This document shows positions 1 through 10,639 of a stretch of 64,000 bases of DNA, piece after piece. This DNA is from Ceratothoa steindachneri (Eukaryota > Arthropoda > Malacostraca > Isopoda > Cymothoidae), in assembly GCA_963969495.1 (NCBI GenBank), contig OZ018333.1:87137756-87201755 (forward strand). The letters run 5' to 3'. Every line of letters starts with the position of its first letter. Within the stretch, counting starts at the first letter, position 1. The notes beneath the pieces are model-generated. The model was given only the letters and a program-made list of their open reading frames with translations, had not been told where the DNA came from and searched no databases. The translations under genes were made by a program, and so were the position numbers.

Positions 1-802
1 CTCGGTTGCCTTTACTGAATTAGTTGACTGATCAATCGACTGATCGCTGACACTGACTCCTATGAGCGACGACCTCCATCCAGAGGGGTCATTGACTCCG
101 CCTCTTTGTTTAATTGATCGATTTTGCTCGTCTCCATTCAGGGGAGAATGACAGCGGTGTCTGGACGAAAAGGGAAATGATGGGTCGAAAGGAAAAAAAT
201 GCAATGGCGGAAGGAAAAGGAATTGAGAGGCGATTTAAGCGAGGGGGGGGGGGCATCAACCATGTGGAGGCGGATAATGGTGCTGATGTCTAGGGGTGGG
301 GAATGGTAAGGGTTTTACCACCGAGCGGCCTCTTATGATTTGGAGGGAGGATGGGGAGTCTCTCCTGGATCCCAGGTTAACCATGGATTCGAACCATGCG
401 GCCACCACGGTTAAATCAACCAGAGCAGAAACTCCATTTGACGAAATTCCACAGCCGATTTACCTTAACTCCGACTTGTTACCACTCACTTCTGCCGTAT
501 CCCCCTAAGTGAAAGAGAGTGGCAATTTCCGTGGGTATTGACACAGTCCGGGGTATGGAAAATGGGGGTAAGGGAACCGGACCTTCTACCCGGGCACGGG
601 ACAGTGCGCACTACAGCGTCCATGAACAACATCTGCCGTGAAAAAGAGTGGAAGATGAAAGAGAAATTGTGATAGAGGTGGCAATCAGGGAAGCGCAATA
701 ACAGCGAGGCTTAAAAAAAGGAAATTTATTTATCACTAACAAAAGACAAAAAGGGAATAATAATAATAATGATGATAAAGATAATCACAAAACAAAGGTT
801 AA

Positions 803-806
<4 letters not shown>
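1..806. other. No gene recognised; left flank
   Basis: I find no protein family in this stretch. It holds a G-run near 242-251, scattered low-complexity purine tracts and one short tRNA-minihelix-like fold (375-421, minus), reported under findings. The short open frames have no recognisable motif and overlap on both strands, so I do not call them. Confidence 0.5.
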
Positions 807-870
<64 letters not shown>

Positions 871-938
871 TATATATATATATATATATATTCATATATA
901 TATATATATATATATTCATATATATATATATATATATA

Positions 939-1025
<87 letters not shown>

Positions 1026-1043
1026 TATTATATATATATATAA
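807..1043. repeat. (TA)n microsatellite with 24-bp higher-order repeat
   Basis: About 237 bases of almost pure TA dinucleotide. The tract is interrupted by TTCA at 867, 891, 915 and 939, exactly 24 bases apart, so the middle is a tandem array of a 24-base unit made of TTCA plus TA pairs. The right end degenerates through TAAT interruptions. Long open frames rich in Tyr-Ile cross it on both strands, but they are products of the dinucleotide and not genes. Confidence 0.95.
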
Positions 1044-1579
1044 TACTTGTATTGATTTGTTCCTTGGGAATCTGATATGTAGCAGGAATATGAAGACGCA
1101 GGTGATTTTTCGGCCCTTCACTAGGACCATCTTCAGCGACTGTGTCGACTAATGAGAAGGGGAAGGAATATTAACGATAACAGTTAAAAGAATGTATTAA
1201 ATAATGGCTAAAAAAGCGGATGAAGACAAGTTAAAATAATCAGATTGACAATTATTGAGATTAAAATAAAAACACAAATAAAAATATATAGAATTAATTT
1301 ATACTATCCAGTGTAATTTAAAAAAAAAAATAATAGAAGGAAGTGAAGTTATAACATAAACTGACTTGAATATCAAATATTAAAGGTAACTGGAATAAAC
1401 AATAAAATAACCTATTAAATTAGAATAAAAACCCCCGAAAACAAATTAGAATGAATTAAAAAGAGTGACTAACCTTTATCATGAGAGTTGAGAAATCAAC
1501 TAACTAAAGATATAAAAACTACTAAACAGATTTGTTCGGTTGGTCAGTTGGCTAGTTAATGTATTGCTGTGTTGGATGG
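1044..1579. other. AT-rich, no gene recognised
   Basis: AT-rich sequence with no recognisable coding or RNA feature. It lies just beyond the 3' end of the Penelope-like element and may include its trailing sequence, but I see no defined boundary. Confidence 0.5.
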
Positions 1580-2820
1580 TTATATAGTGAATAGTTTAAT
1601 TGAGGAGTAATTATTTAGGTTTGGATTTATTTTAGTGATGTACAGTGACTCTAAGATTTTCAAATCGAGAGAAGTTAAGGCTGAAGATAAGATGGTAAAT
1701 GAATTAGAATTAAGAGGATGATGGTGACACTCAGAATATTGCCTGATGGAAGAGGCTTCGGGTTTAAAAGTGGGAATACCAGTCCTATGAGACAAACCCA
1801 AGTGCTTCGCGATCCTGCAGTTGAGTTGTAAGCCAGTTTGGCCTACATAACGACTGTGGCAGGTCGTACATGTATAACTGTAAATTATACAGGATCGCAA
1901 GCCCAAAGGGAGTGGCTTCTTATGGAGAAAAAAAGGAATTCAAAGATACAGGGTTGGAGTTTATACAAATGAATTGGCATTGAGGGAAATGGTTGTTGGG
2001 GGTGGAGAGAAGGAGTTTGTTAAACTCGGATGTCAAATGCTCGAGATAGGGTAGCTTAATAAAAACCTTCTGTTTAGAAACAGTAGCAAGTAAGGTTCGA
2101 GGATAGTATATTTTGGAGAGAAATTTGGATACTAACTGGTCGAAGATGAAATCGGGGTAATAAGTAAATTTGAAGAAATCCCTTAAATAATTCAGTTCTT
2201 CATGAAAAGATAACCAGTTAGAGCATATATAGTAGGCTCTAAAAATTCGGCTTTTAATGCTGGATCATTTAAACTGACTGGGAGAGCTACTAAAAAAATA
2301 TGTACCTAATCTAGTGGTGGTAGGCTTTCTGTAAATGGATGTAGTATAAGACGACTCTGTTCGGACAACGTTGACCTCCAAGAACGAGATTTTGTTGTCC
2401 TTTTCTGTTGCCATAGAAAACCTTGTTAGGATATTGTTGGTTAATATAATTGAGAAATAAGGGTGCATGATCACTGTGCTTAAAAATTAGAAAACAGTCA
2501 TCTATAAATCTTTTGAAGACAATAGGCCTGAATTATAGAGGACACTTGTCCAGCCACCGAGTTCCGTGGTGACACAAAAAGCTATTGGCAAAGGAGGGAC
2601 CTAGTGGGAAAACCATAGCCATGACTTCCTGTTGTAAATAGAGCTGTTTTTTTAAAAAGAAAAATGGTATTACCCAAAACTAGCTTTAAAAGTTTGAGGA
2701 AAAGTTGTTTAGTTAAACCCAATATTTCACTCGTATTATGAAAAAGAGTATCTGAAATAATTTTAAGGGTTTCCTGTACCAGAACATTAGTAAATAATGC
2801 AGTCAATACTCCGATCTACA
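1580..2820 (-). pseudogene. Penelope-like element: RT plus GIY-YIG endonuclease, decayed
   Basis: Remnant of a Penelope-like retroelement read right to left. The first block (2582-2806) carries TALFTNV followed by QETLKII, matching the Penelope RT palm start. The catalytic block VFKRFIDDCFLIF follows, with the Asp pair at 2497-2502. A third block (2265-2474) has EKDNKISFLEV and YRKPTTTR, typical of the Penelope RT thumb. The last block (1580-1906) is the C-terminal GIY-YIG nuclease, with YTCTTCHSRYVGQTG, then a conserved RIAKH and the closing LESLYITKINPNLNN. The blocks lie in different frames with at least two frameshifts and stops, so the element is dead. The N-terminus and any terminal repeats are not visible. 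The family call rests on the colinear RT and GIY-YIG motifs and is firm; the subclade is not determined. Confidence 0.88.
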
Positions 2821-3689
2821 ACTTAGCTAAATTTTGTGTTCCGCTTATTGGTGATCTCCGTCTGGGTAATTCTTCTTCTTTGGCCCTTAATGATAGGCTT
2901 TAGATTTGCCTAAACTATGAGTTGATTAAGGAAAATCGATGTATGTTGAGGTGGTTCCTTGGCATATAGTAAATGAAATACTAAGAACAAACTTTCATCC
3001 CCCTCCCTACCACGAAAACCAAACAAAAAGAGGAGTAATTAAATCGAGGCACAAAAAAGGAAGTGAATAATATTAAGAAAAGATCCAATCGTCGAAGGCG
3101 GATTTCTTCGATATTTGAACCCATTTTTTTTCGCTTAATTCAGCGATATTTTTTGAGAGAGAAAAAGAGGGACCAAAATTGAGTACTAAAAGTACTCCCC
3201 AAATGAAATATATTAAAAGCAAACTCGCCCCACGCCTTAACTATTCGAGGAAGCAACCTAAGTGTATGTTGTGGTTGATGGTTGACTCTTTCTATCTCGA
3301 GAGATTCGTCCGTGTTGTGTGGATGCTCCGCTTGAAACAGGACAACGAACCACTGCTTCCTCACACTCCTTCTTTTCACTTCCAGGACCTTTGAGGGAAC
3401 CACCTTTTGGTTGTCCATGGTACCACACATCGATCTCTCTCAAACTAGTAGACTCCTTAATATTTTGGGACTATTTGCCTGTCCCTTTCAGGCCGGAAAG
3501 TCCCAATTTTCCTAGAAATAGCTCTAACGGTTTCTGATCTTTGGCATCCCTCCGTCCCCCTCCCCCCGGGGTGTATTCACAGCCTGGGTCGAGTGCCAGG
3601 GTATACCGGGAAGTGTCTACCTTCTGCTAGGGCTACTACAAGGTATGAGGTCGTCTGGGGCGTCGACTCTGCTCACCCTCCTCCAGTAC
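2821..3689. other. No gene recognised
   Basis: Short overlapping open frames occur on both strands (for example 3140-3430 minus and 3319-3537 plus), but none shows a domain, and their opposite-strand overlap argues against coding. The region separates the Penelope-like remnant from family-1 LINE fragments. Confidence 0.5.
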
Positions 3690-4403
3690 ACACATGAGGT
3701 GGCTCCCAGGACCGATTGTGCTTACACGATCACATTCGGCAATTTTTATCCTATGGAGACCTTTCTCTTCACCCTCCCCCCAGTTCATTGAGGAGGAGGG
3801 GGGGGGGCTCATGGTAGCTACTTTCTCTGTGCTTCTTTTGCCTTATTTTGAGAATATGGGGACGATCGAAGGCAATAGTGGGACTACGGATGGAAATAGG
3901 CCACCAGGCACGTCTTCGACCTCCCTTGGAATCGGGGAGGACGGGGTAACACCAGACATCCCTTGGGGGGATAGAGAAGCTCCCCTCCACCCATCCGATG
4001 CGGCAAAGGGACTTGCCCTCTGCCATCTCTGGAGCGCCCTCTCGGCTAGCTCCACCTCTTTTACTATTACAGGGGACTGCCAAGAGAGCAGGGAGGCAAG
4101 GGGTAGCAGGGCCTGTGCCCCTACAGTTTGCAGGGGGTCAGCGTGCCTGCCCCTGTCTCTTCCCCGATGGATTTTGGCTCGCCAGCCTAAGACGAAATAA
4201 GCCAAAGTGTGTCGAATGGGCCGAGATGGTCAGGGTCCCGGGGGTCACCAAAGCCCCATATCACAGGATCTTTTTTCATGAGGTCAAACCCGGGCTCGAT
4301 GCCAAGACCGAACCTGAAACCGCCCCTGTGTAAGCTCAGAGGGATCGAGACCCCGAGGACTCACAAGAAGAGGGACCTCCTCCTACGGCCTGTGCCCCTT
4401 TGA
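3690..4403 (+). mobile_element. Family-1 LINE, 5' region / ORF1 start fragment
   Basis: Plus-strand fragment of the 5' region and ORF1 start of the family-1 LINE. It shares stretches with the 5' part of copy B (25.5-26.0 kb, minus): a block reading GGGGACTGCCAAGA, and a block reading CGGGCTCGATGCCAAG followed by a shared GAACC and CCGCCCCTGTG. It abuts the A-rich 3' tail of copy A and points the opposite way. The frames are broken. Whether it is a separate insertion or part of a rearranged copy A cannot be decided here. Confidence 0.6.
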
Positions 4404-6128
4404 CATTATTTTTTTTTAATTTTAAGATCCCATCTGGCGCCCGCATTCTGGGGCATAAGTCGCCGTACCCACGACAGCCTACGACTAGGCTACTCTAAAA
4501 AGGCAATATGCCCCAAAAACAAACAAACAAACAAACAACAACAACAATAATAAAAAAGGAAAAGGGCAACAAGCAGGAAGCAAGCTCCGGTGTCGGGGGG
4601 GGGGAGGTCCTACAGAGAAAACAACAACAATAATCTATTTAAATAAAGGGTAGGAGGCCGGCCTCCTCCAAAAAGTCATAAAGTCGACATGTTAATGTCC
4701 ACGAACACGTCTCGAGTAAAAGGGACAAGGAGTAGCGACCCCTGCTGGTCCCGGTACCGGGACAGATAACGTGCGCGAAGATCACCCAGACTGGGACATT
4801 CAACAAGAATGTGCCGAACAGTCTGGGGGACAACGTAGTCTTCACAGTAGAGCGCAAGCGAGTGGTCCATCAAATGGCGGTGCGTCCCGCGAGTGTGTCC
4901 AATTCGGAGACGAGAGAAAGCAGCCTGAAGCTGTCGTGGCATTGGGGGGTAGGTCCATGTGAACATTCGCGGTGCAATGGCACGCAACTTTAAGTTCCCT
5001 TCGACCGTTCCCCATCTTTTTTGCCAAGCAGCCCGGTGAGCTGCCAGTATTCCTACCATGTAAATCGGTGTAAGGAAGAGCGAAACACTGGTCTGGTCGT
5101 CCAGTCCTCGCGGACTCTTTGGCACCCTCATCGGCGTGCTCATTCCCCGCAATGCTTACATGTCCAGTAACCCAGGAGAAAATAATTTTGACATCTACCC
5201 GGCTCGCCAAAACCGTGGCGTCATGGTTATCGCGAAACAGGGAATACGGAGATTCCAATGCCCCCGATAGCACTCAGGGAGCTTTGTGAGTTGCTATAAA
5301 TTACAATTAGGTCACCGAACCGGGCACGTCGCGTATTCTCCCGTACCTAGTGGTGTATTGCAACCAGCTCGGCCGTGAAGACAAACGCAGCGCCTGGCAG
5401 AGCCCCGCTGACTTCAAACAGAGGGGATACGGCGTGGAAATCGACCCTCTCCTGGCACTTGGAGCCACCCGTATGCACTGGCACGGTTCCAGCGTGACAC
5501 GAAGTGTGCTCCAAAAAGGCAGAACGCAATACTCCCGGCGCTGTACAAGCTTTGGGAGCAGAGGCGTGACGACAAATGGTCAAAGGTGGTACCATCCAGT
5601 GTGGCTTCATCGGCAGAACCAGGGGCGCCACCGGCGGCATAGGCACCGTCGAGATCAGCTGCGAATGCAGTGAGAACTGTTGGCAACTGAGGCAGGTGCC
5701 TGGCTCGCGCGTACAGGCAAGAAATGCACTGTGTACGGCGCAGAGGGAGTAGCATCGCCTCAGCATCGACAAGTAGGCTCTCAATGGGGGAAGTACGGAA
5801 GGCAGCGTTCGCCAGGCGAAGGCCAGTGTCGTGGATCGTGTCTACCTTCCGCAGCACACGCTTGGCTACGGATGCATAAAACTCGCATCCATAGTCGAGC
5901 TTCGAACGAACAAAGAGATCGAAAGGTCATCCAGGTAGAGCGTAGCAAGAAGATCTTCCGGCAGCACCGAGGTGATGCCGTTGATACTCAGAGCAAAGAG
6001 TGTGACACTGAGGATACTTCCCTGTGTGACACTCTCTTCCTGCTCCATTGGGCCGGAGAGGGCCCCCCTCCCCACCGGTACGCGGAATCGACGATCTCGC
6101 AAGCTTCTTTGACAACTAGGACCTTCTC
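4404..6128 (-). pseudogene. Family-1 LINE copy A: 3' half (RT thumb, RNase H, 3' UTR)
   Basis: 3' half of a family-1 LINE read right to left. It starts in the RT palm (about 5866-6102, with DRRFRVPV, EESVTQGS and LYLDDLSIS, motif C altered to LDD). It continues through the thumb (5414-5857, LRKVDTIHDTGLRLA) and a frame-broken RNase H (4842-5800, TGGSKCQ then ITGHV-type and GNEHADEGAK blocks). The C-terminal zinc-like segment follows (4676-5152, RHILVECPSLGDLRARY). The 3' UTR holds the conserved stem-loop at 4476-4491 and an A-rich tail (T-run on plus at about 4404-4425). Multiple frameshifts make it inactive. The upstream end at 6099-6128 is one arm of a hairpin joining it to an inverted ORF1 piece. 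Confidence 0.85.
4476..4491 (-). other. Family-1 3' UTR stem-loop (copy A)
   Basis: AGCCTA, a four-base loop, then TAGGCT. The same six-base arms occur at the corresponding place in copies B, C and D with different loops. Confidence 0.7.
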
Positions 6129-6165
6129 TATCCTGGAGAAGGCCCTAGTTGTCAAAGAGGCTTGC
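6099..6165. repeat. Inverted-repeat hairpin at LINE inversion junction
   Basis: Two 30-base arms (6099-6128 and 6136-6165) pair with only two mismatches around a seven-base spacer. The right arm is ORF1 sequence; the left arm is its inverted copy fused to the RT end of copy A. Confidence 0.9.
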
Positions 6166-6640
6166 GAAAAGGATCTCTAGCTGGTCGGGAGAAGCGGGTT
6201 CATTCCTCAAACTCGCCCCCACCCCCAAAGTAAGCAGAAAAATAAGAGAACTAAAAGTTCATTTTCTACTCCCCAGGGGCTCCGGGGTCAGAAGGGTTCT
6301 CTTCCGTTTCGGCTAGCGACCAATCAAAGATCGGTAAGTCCTGCCCTGAGGGACCCTCTTGTTAGTGGGAGGGAAGACTAAGACCAACGTCGCAAGTGAG
6401 CTGAGCAGAACGTCGATTACGTCAGTACCCCTCACTGAGACAATACCTGGTGTTTTAGAGCCCGCCGGCTTCCAATATTTTCTGCTTATCTCTCCGCTGA
6501 TGGCACCATGTTGGCCAAGAGCAACATCATTTAATAGAGAGCATTAGCTAACTTGATTGAGAGAGGGCAGAAGGTCGCTATTTTATCGGACTGAAGAATT
6601 CATGCAAAAGGGTCGAATTCTTCCGAGGCGGCCATGATTA
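6129..6640 (+). pseudogene. Inverted family-1 ORF1 fragment joined to copy A
   Basis: Family-1 ORF1 in the orientation opposite to copy A. The recognisable order is a Lys-rich stretch after EKALVVKEA (about 6137), then PGVLEPAGFQYFLL near 6450, corresponding to PGVFEPAGFKRFLV in copy B, then a decayed part equivalent to the segment ending FSDG and LLAN. The EN and first RT segments between it and copy A are absent. The junction is a 67-base near-perfect hairpin (6099-6165). The topology, with the RNA 5' side at the junction and the more internal side outward, matches the 5' inversion produced by twin priming of LINE cDNA. Stops and frameshifts are present. Confidence 0.72.
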
Positions 6641-6789
6641 GTCCCCTTCAGACATTTAATTCTTTGCCGTTGAATGGCTTGGGTTATGCGAGAGAATTTT
6701 TGGACCTCTCGTAGGTGACTTAATATTCCTATCGGGCAGTATACATTATTTGGCAACTACCAAACCTCTGGTTCTCCCTTGAGCATTCT

Positions 6790-7440
6790 GTTGCACCTCA
6801 CCAGCTTTGCAGTCTTCTCATTTCCCAGTCTGTTTCTTAATTTAGTGTGAATTTGACCAAAAGTGGAAAAAATTCTTTCAACTTGATGCTGAAGAAACTG
6901 GCAGGGAAATTATTTCTTGCATAAACTTGCAACATTTTGGTGCAACTAGACCACTTATTTTTTCTGCTTTTACTTCCATTCTTTTCCACCACTTGGATGG
7001 CGAGAAAGCTTCAGTTACTTTGGCATCCAACATTGATTTGGGGTAAGATGCTTCATCTTCAATAGACAAAGCCATCAAAGGCGCTACAAAATCTTCATTA
7101 ATTGAGGATAGCCATACAGTAGCCACATCTTCTTGGTCGATGGATAATTATTTTCCTTTGTATTTGGGATGAACCTGATAGGTAACAAAATGAATGGGGG
7201 TCACACACTGTTGAAATTTGTTTTGATTAATTCATGGAAAGATTGCAGAACAGGTGCTTCCTGAGGGTCTAGCCACACTTTCACAGACTCCCCCAAAGTC
7301 ACTGTGAAAAGTGTTTAAGGCAATAAATACTGTCTAGCCACACTTTCACAGACTCACCCAAAGTTACTGTGAAAATCGTTTAAGGCAATAGAGACTGTCG
7401 TGGTATTGTATTTGTTGAGTTCCCTCCTATTTTCTTTGTC
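6790..7440 (-). pseudogene. hAT transposase, C-terminal part
   Basis: C-terminal part of a hAT transposase. Reading right to left: a decayed helical region (TLGESVKVWLDPQEAP near 7300), then HPKYKGK and SIEDEASYPKSML, FSPSKWWKRMEVKAEK, and LPVSSASS (6878-7126). After a frameshift comes VERIFSTFGQIHTKLRNR with LGNEKTAKLV (about 6790-6880). The last block is the hAT dimerisation domain. Frameshifts, stops and a 65-base tandem duplication (7268-7397) disable it. It is colinear with the hAT pieces at 8996-9440 and 10640-11283 and probably belongs to the same broken copy. Confidence 0.85.
7268..7397. repeat. 65-bp tandem duplication
   Basis: Two adjacent copies of a 65-base unit (start points 7268 and 7333) with a few substitutions. 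It lies inside the hAT transposase remnant and duplicates a coding segment. Confidence 0.9.
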
Positions 7441-8995
7441 AGTTAGCCATATATTCAATGACTTCAGCTCTCCCGTCTGGCACTAATAATAGGGAGGGGA
7501 ACAATACCTAGGCTAGCTGAGTGGACCTTTTAATTGCCTTATTATTGAGAGTGCCACAGCGTTTAATCCGTTTTAAGGAAAGAGCCAGCCAAACAGGTAA
7601 GGATCTAGTGAAACACCCAGAATTATCCAAAAATAAATATATATTTTAAATTTACCAATAAACTCACAAAATATTTACACTAGATTCAAAAGGGTTAATA
7701 TAGTTATCTTGCTTTGAACTAGGACCTATTTCTTATGTGATTCCTTCTCAATGCAAAGAAGGTAGGCTCCACGTAAATAAACCAAATGCCAGTTAGTTAA
7801 TTTATGTAGAACTTTTTTTACAGCATTTATCCACAATATACGTTCCCCTATTCTTAACTAACAATATGACAGGAATTACTAAATATTATTTCTCCTTTAG
7901 TTAGCTTGGGTACACTATTAAAATTCCCATTTAATCAAAACGAATGTAACTAGTTATTCTGACTTACATGAACTTGAAATGATCAGGGGTTGACGGATGT
8001 CGTTATATTGGCTTTATCCCGCTTTGATGGGTTGCAGAGGCCGATTGTATTTTTTCCCCGAAATGGGAGTGGGGTAGGGGACACGATGTCAAATTCTTCG
8101 GTTCTACGTTAAAAAGCGAATGGAGGAGTTGTACTCTCTGGCTCAAGGAGTACTCTTCTGGGTAGCTCTTGAAGCCTTTTTCTACCCTAGTCTTTTTCGA
8201 GGCGTTGCCCAACAGGATCTTTGGGTATACGAGGTGATTTTGAAAGTACTTGAAAAATGGAACTTCTTCGGGTATTGATTCTTCTTCTCTCTGTGTTATT
8301 GAGATCGCAGTTCGAGAGTCCCTCGGGGGTGACCGGGTCTTCTTTTCTCTTACTTGCGAAATTCCTGTTTGGTACCAGGAATGGTGGTCCAGCCAGGCTT
8401 CTTATTAAGCCTGTGAAGGATACTTCGGTATGGCACCGATACGAAAACGTGACGTTTCCTAAGTTGTAGAAGAATGATTTGGAAAGTGGGTGAAGGGCCG
8501 ATCTCCTCGATCTGGTCCTATATCGTCTTTCACGGAATTATCCTCTTTGTCTTTCCTTACGGGCTTATTTATAGTCCGGCGCCCGTCCCACTTTAGGGGG
8601 ACGTAGCGAGGCCGCAGAGGGCAGAGCGAGGGGTGAGGGGAGGGTGGCACTGCGGAGCCCAGGTCGCCTTCTTAATCAGAGGCACCGACGACCGTCACAA
8701 TCTTGGTGTTCTTTTTGATCTAGCACCGCTTTGGGGAGCGCTTTAACCGCGGGCCTCTGGGCCTCGTAAGCAATCGGATCTTTTGAGAGCTGCGTAATGG
8801 CCTTTTGTGGTTACCTTGGCACAGCAGCTTGCTCCTGACTACCTATACGGCGGGGAGGTTAAAGCTTCTGCAGTTTGGCTGTTAGTCCGACAACTAACGT
8901 TCTCACGCCCCTCCTCTTTTAGGTACGTTACTCTCGCTGTCTCCGAAGAAGGACTTTAACGTATATTTACACATGGCTCTCTGGGTGCAGATAGG
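7441..8995. other. Unidentified segment splitting the hAT remnant
   Basis: About 1.55 kb separates two colinear parts of the hAT transposase where only some tens of codons are expected. The left 500 bases are AT-rich. From about 7980 the sequence is more GC-balanced, with a TTATTTATAG box near 8567 followed by GC-rich sequence, which resembles a promoter-bearing non-coding insert such as an LTR. I could not find clean ends or target duplications. No coding domain is seen. Confidence 0.4.
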
Positions 8996-9440
8996 TTATA
9001 ATTCCCCTATCGACACTAAATCCAGGTGCTGGATAAGGTTCATTGTTTCCATTTGAATGGTGGCATTTCTTACAGTAGATATAATGTTTCTATCAATCTC
9101 ATCAGGATGCTCACAGCTTATATCAAAATAGTTCTGATAATTCTTAAGGAAAGTGTCTATGCTTCTTGGCTCTTCCATCATTTGGTATGGGTGGACTTAA
9201 TCCTCCCTTTTCTCTTAACCATGCTTGTGGTAGATGATGATTTCTAAACTATTTTTGTGTTTCCACTACTTTTGAAAGCACAGTTGTAGGGGATACTTCT
9301 TTTTCCACCAGGTTCAAATAATGTGCAGCGCACCCATACACATAAAGTAGACGCCCTCCATCTTCACTTTGGTCTCTTCTTGTTTCTTGCATCTTTTTTC
9401 ATTGTCACAACAAAATGCAATTATCTGAAATTATAAAGAA
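8996..9440 (-). pseudogene. hAT transposase, central part
   Basis: Central part of a hAT transposase. Right to left: an apparent 3' splice site (pyrimidine tract plus TTTCAG) precedes a block with IIAFCCDN-type sequence. CAAHYLNLVEKEV and VVETQK, HHLPQAWLREKGG and PIPND follow. Then, in the frame 8996-9181, come LKNYQNYFDISCEHPDEIDR and METMNLIQHLDLVS. The CxxH and the long helical block are characteristic of this hAT lineage, common in arthropods. Homology stops abruptly near 9010, where the unexplained 7.4-9.0 kb segment begins. Stop codons interrupt the frame, so it is a pseudogene. Confidence 0.85.
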
Positions 9441-10639
9441 AGAAGATTTGGATACTGTGAATATGCTGTACTGTAGATTCACTTTGATCAAAATACAGTG
9501 TAGCAAGCGACTGTAAATCAAAAATCATAGCAACATCATGCGATTGGATTAGCCTCATATCAGTATCTCTTACTCCTTTCAGATGAACTACATCATGCGG
9601 CAGATTCCTTCTTAATAAGTCAACCGTCGTTCGACTAGATCCTCATGACAGGATAATTAAACCAACATGACACTCACTCCGGGGGCGATCATCCTTTGTG
9701 GGGGTCGGGGATAATTTATGTTTGACCCCAACCAGCGAACAGGTACGAACGCGTCAGTGGTATGTGGATATAATTAACCATCGCCAGGATTCCTTACGAA
9801 CAGAGAAGTGTGTGTATTGTGGTTGGAAGACGGAAGAGGACAGATAGCAGTGTAGGAGTCAGCTGTGTAAGATCTCCCTACCAATGCGTCCAGACCTCTA
9901 CGAGCGCTGACGTTTATGTCGCTCTCGTTTGCGATTGAACCCGACACCTTGACGTTAGAAAACCAACGCCGTATCCACAAGGCGACCGAAAGCTCAGAGA
10001 TCGGAAGCCTAGTGGATGATACACCAGTCACAAGCACTGGTGTTAGTTAGCATCATGGAAGTGGTGGAGTTCCTAATAAAGTAAATGAACTGATTTATTT
10101 TCTACAGTAAATAAATGCACAGTAGTTAAGGTCATTATCAGAAGGGAGATGTTAGGCGGCGTCACGCTCTCTGGCGGAGCGCCGTCACACTCTGTGATGT
10201 TACCGAAAAAAGACGTCACAGGAATAAAGAGATATTTTTTATAACCAATTTTAGTGAAATAAATGACATTTATTCCATGTTGCAAGCGGCAGTAGTAAAC
10301 ATACCAATTCGTTCAAGGAAATGTGTTGCAGCATATGTGGATTTTTTAACTTTGATATGTATCAATAATTATTATCAAACCTTAATAAATGTCACTTTAT
10401 GTAACATTTTTTAAAATAAAAATTGTTATGAAATATATAATTTATTTGCTACCATTGCACACCGTGTTGTTTTCTGCTAATCTAAACAGATTCCCTCCAC
10501 GCTCCACCAGACAGCATGATGCCTTGTAACTTGGCAGGGCTCTAACTTGACTCGTCTTGACTTGACACGACTCGATGCATTTGGGGAAAACGCAGCCTAA
10601 CGGTCACAATCTTTTAAATAATTCGACATGGAAGTGTTG
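9441..10639. other. Non-coding segment inside hAT remnant (intron or insertion)
   Basis: It lies between the DUF659-like and central parts of the hAT pseudogene. A good acceptor-like sequence at its left border (as read on minus) suggests part may be an intron, but I see no matching GT donor after the block ending YKWKAR near 10670. It contains the tRNA-like element at 9921-9993 and an 8-bp inverted repeat ACACCAGT/ACTGGTGT at 10021-10043. No other coding feature is recognised. Confidence 0.45.
9921..9993 (-). tRNA. tRNA-like cloverleaf, probably tRNA pseudogene or SINE head
   Basis: A 73-base span folds partly like a tRNA. The 5' GCTTTCG pairs with the 3' CGAGAGC over seven base pairs (one G-T). 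The D stem CGCC/GGCG is intact. The anticodon arm TTGGT/GTCAA has two wobble pairs and an eight-base loop containing TCT. A T-loop TTCAATC is present. The T stem (TCGGG against GCAAA) does not pair and no run of T follows, so a functional gene is unlikely. It is better read as a tRNA pseudogene or the promoter head of a tRNA-derived SINE. Confidence 0.5.

Noticed and set aside
726..1152. Two long open frames on opposite strands with Tyr-Ile repeats
   Set aside because: They are translations of the TA microsatellite; both strands are open because TA repeats lack stops in these frames.
3694..4205. Overlapping 120-168-residue frames on both strands
   Set aside because: No domain; the right part matches family-1 LINE 5' sequence, so the frames are incidental.
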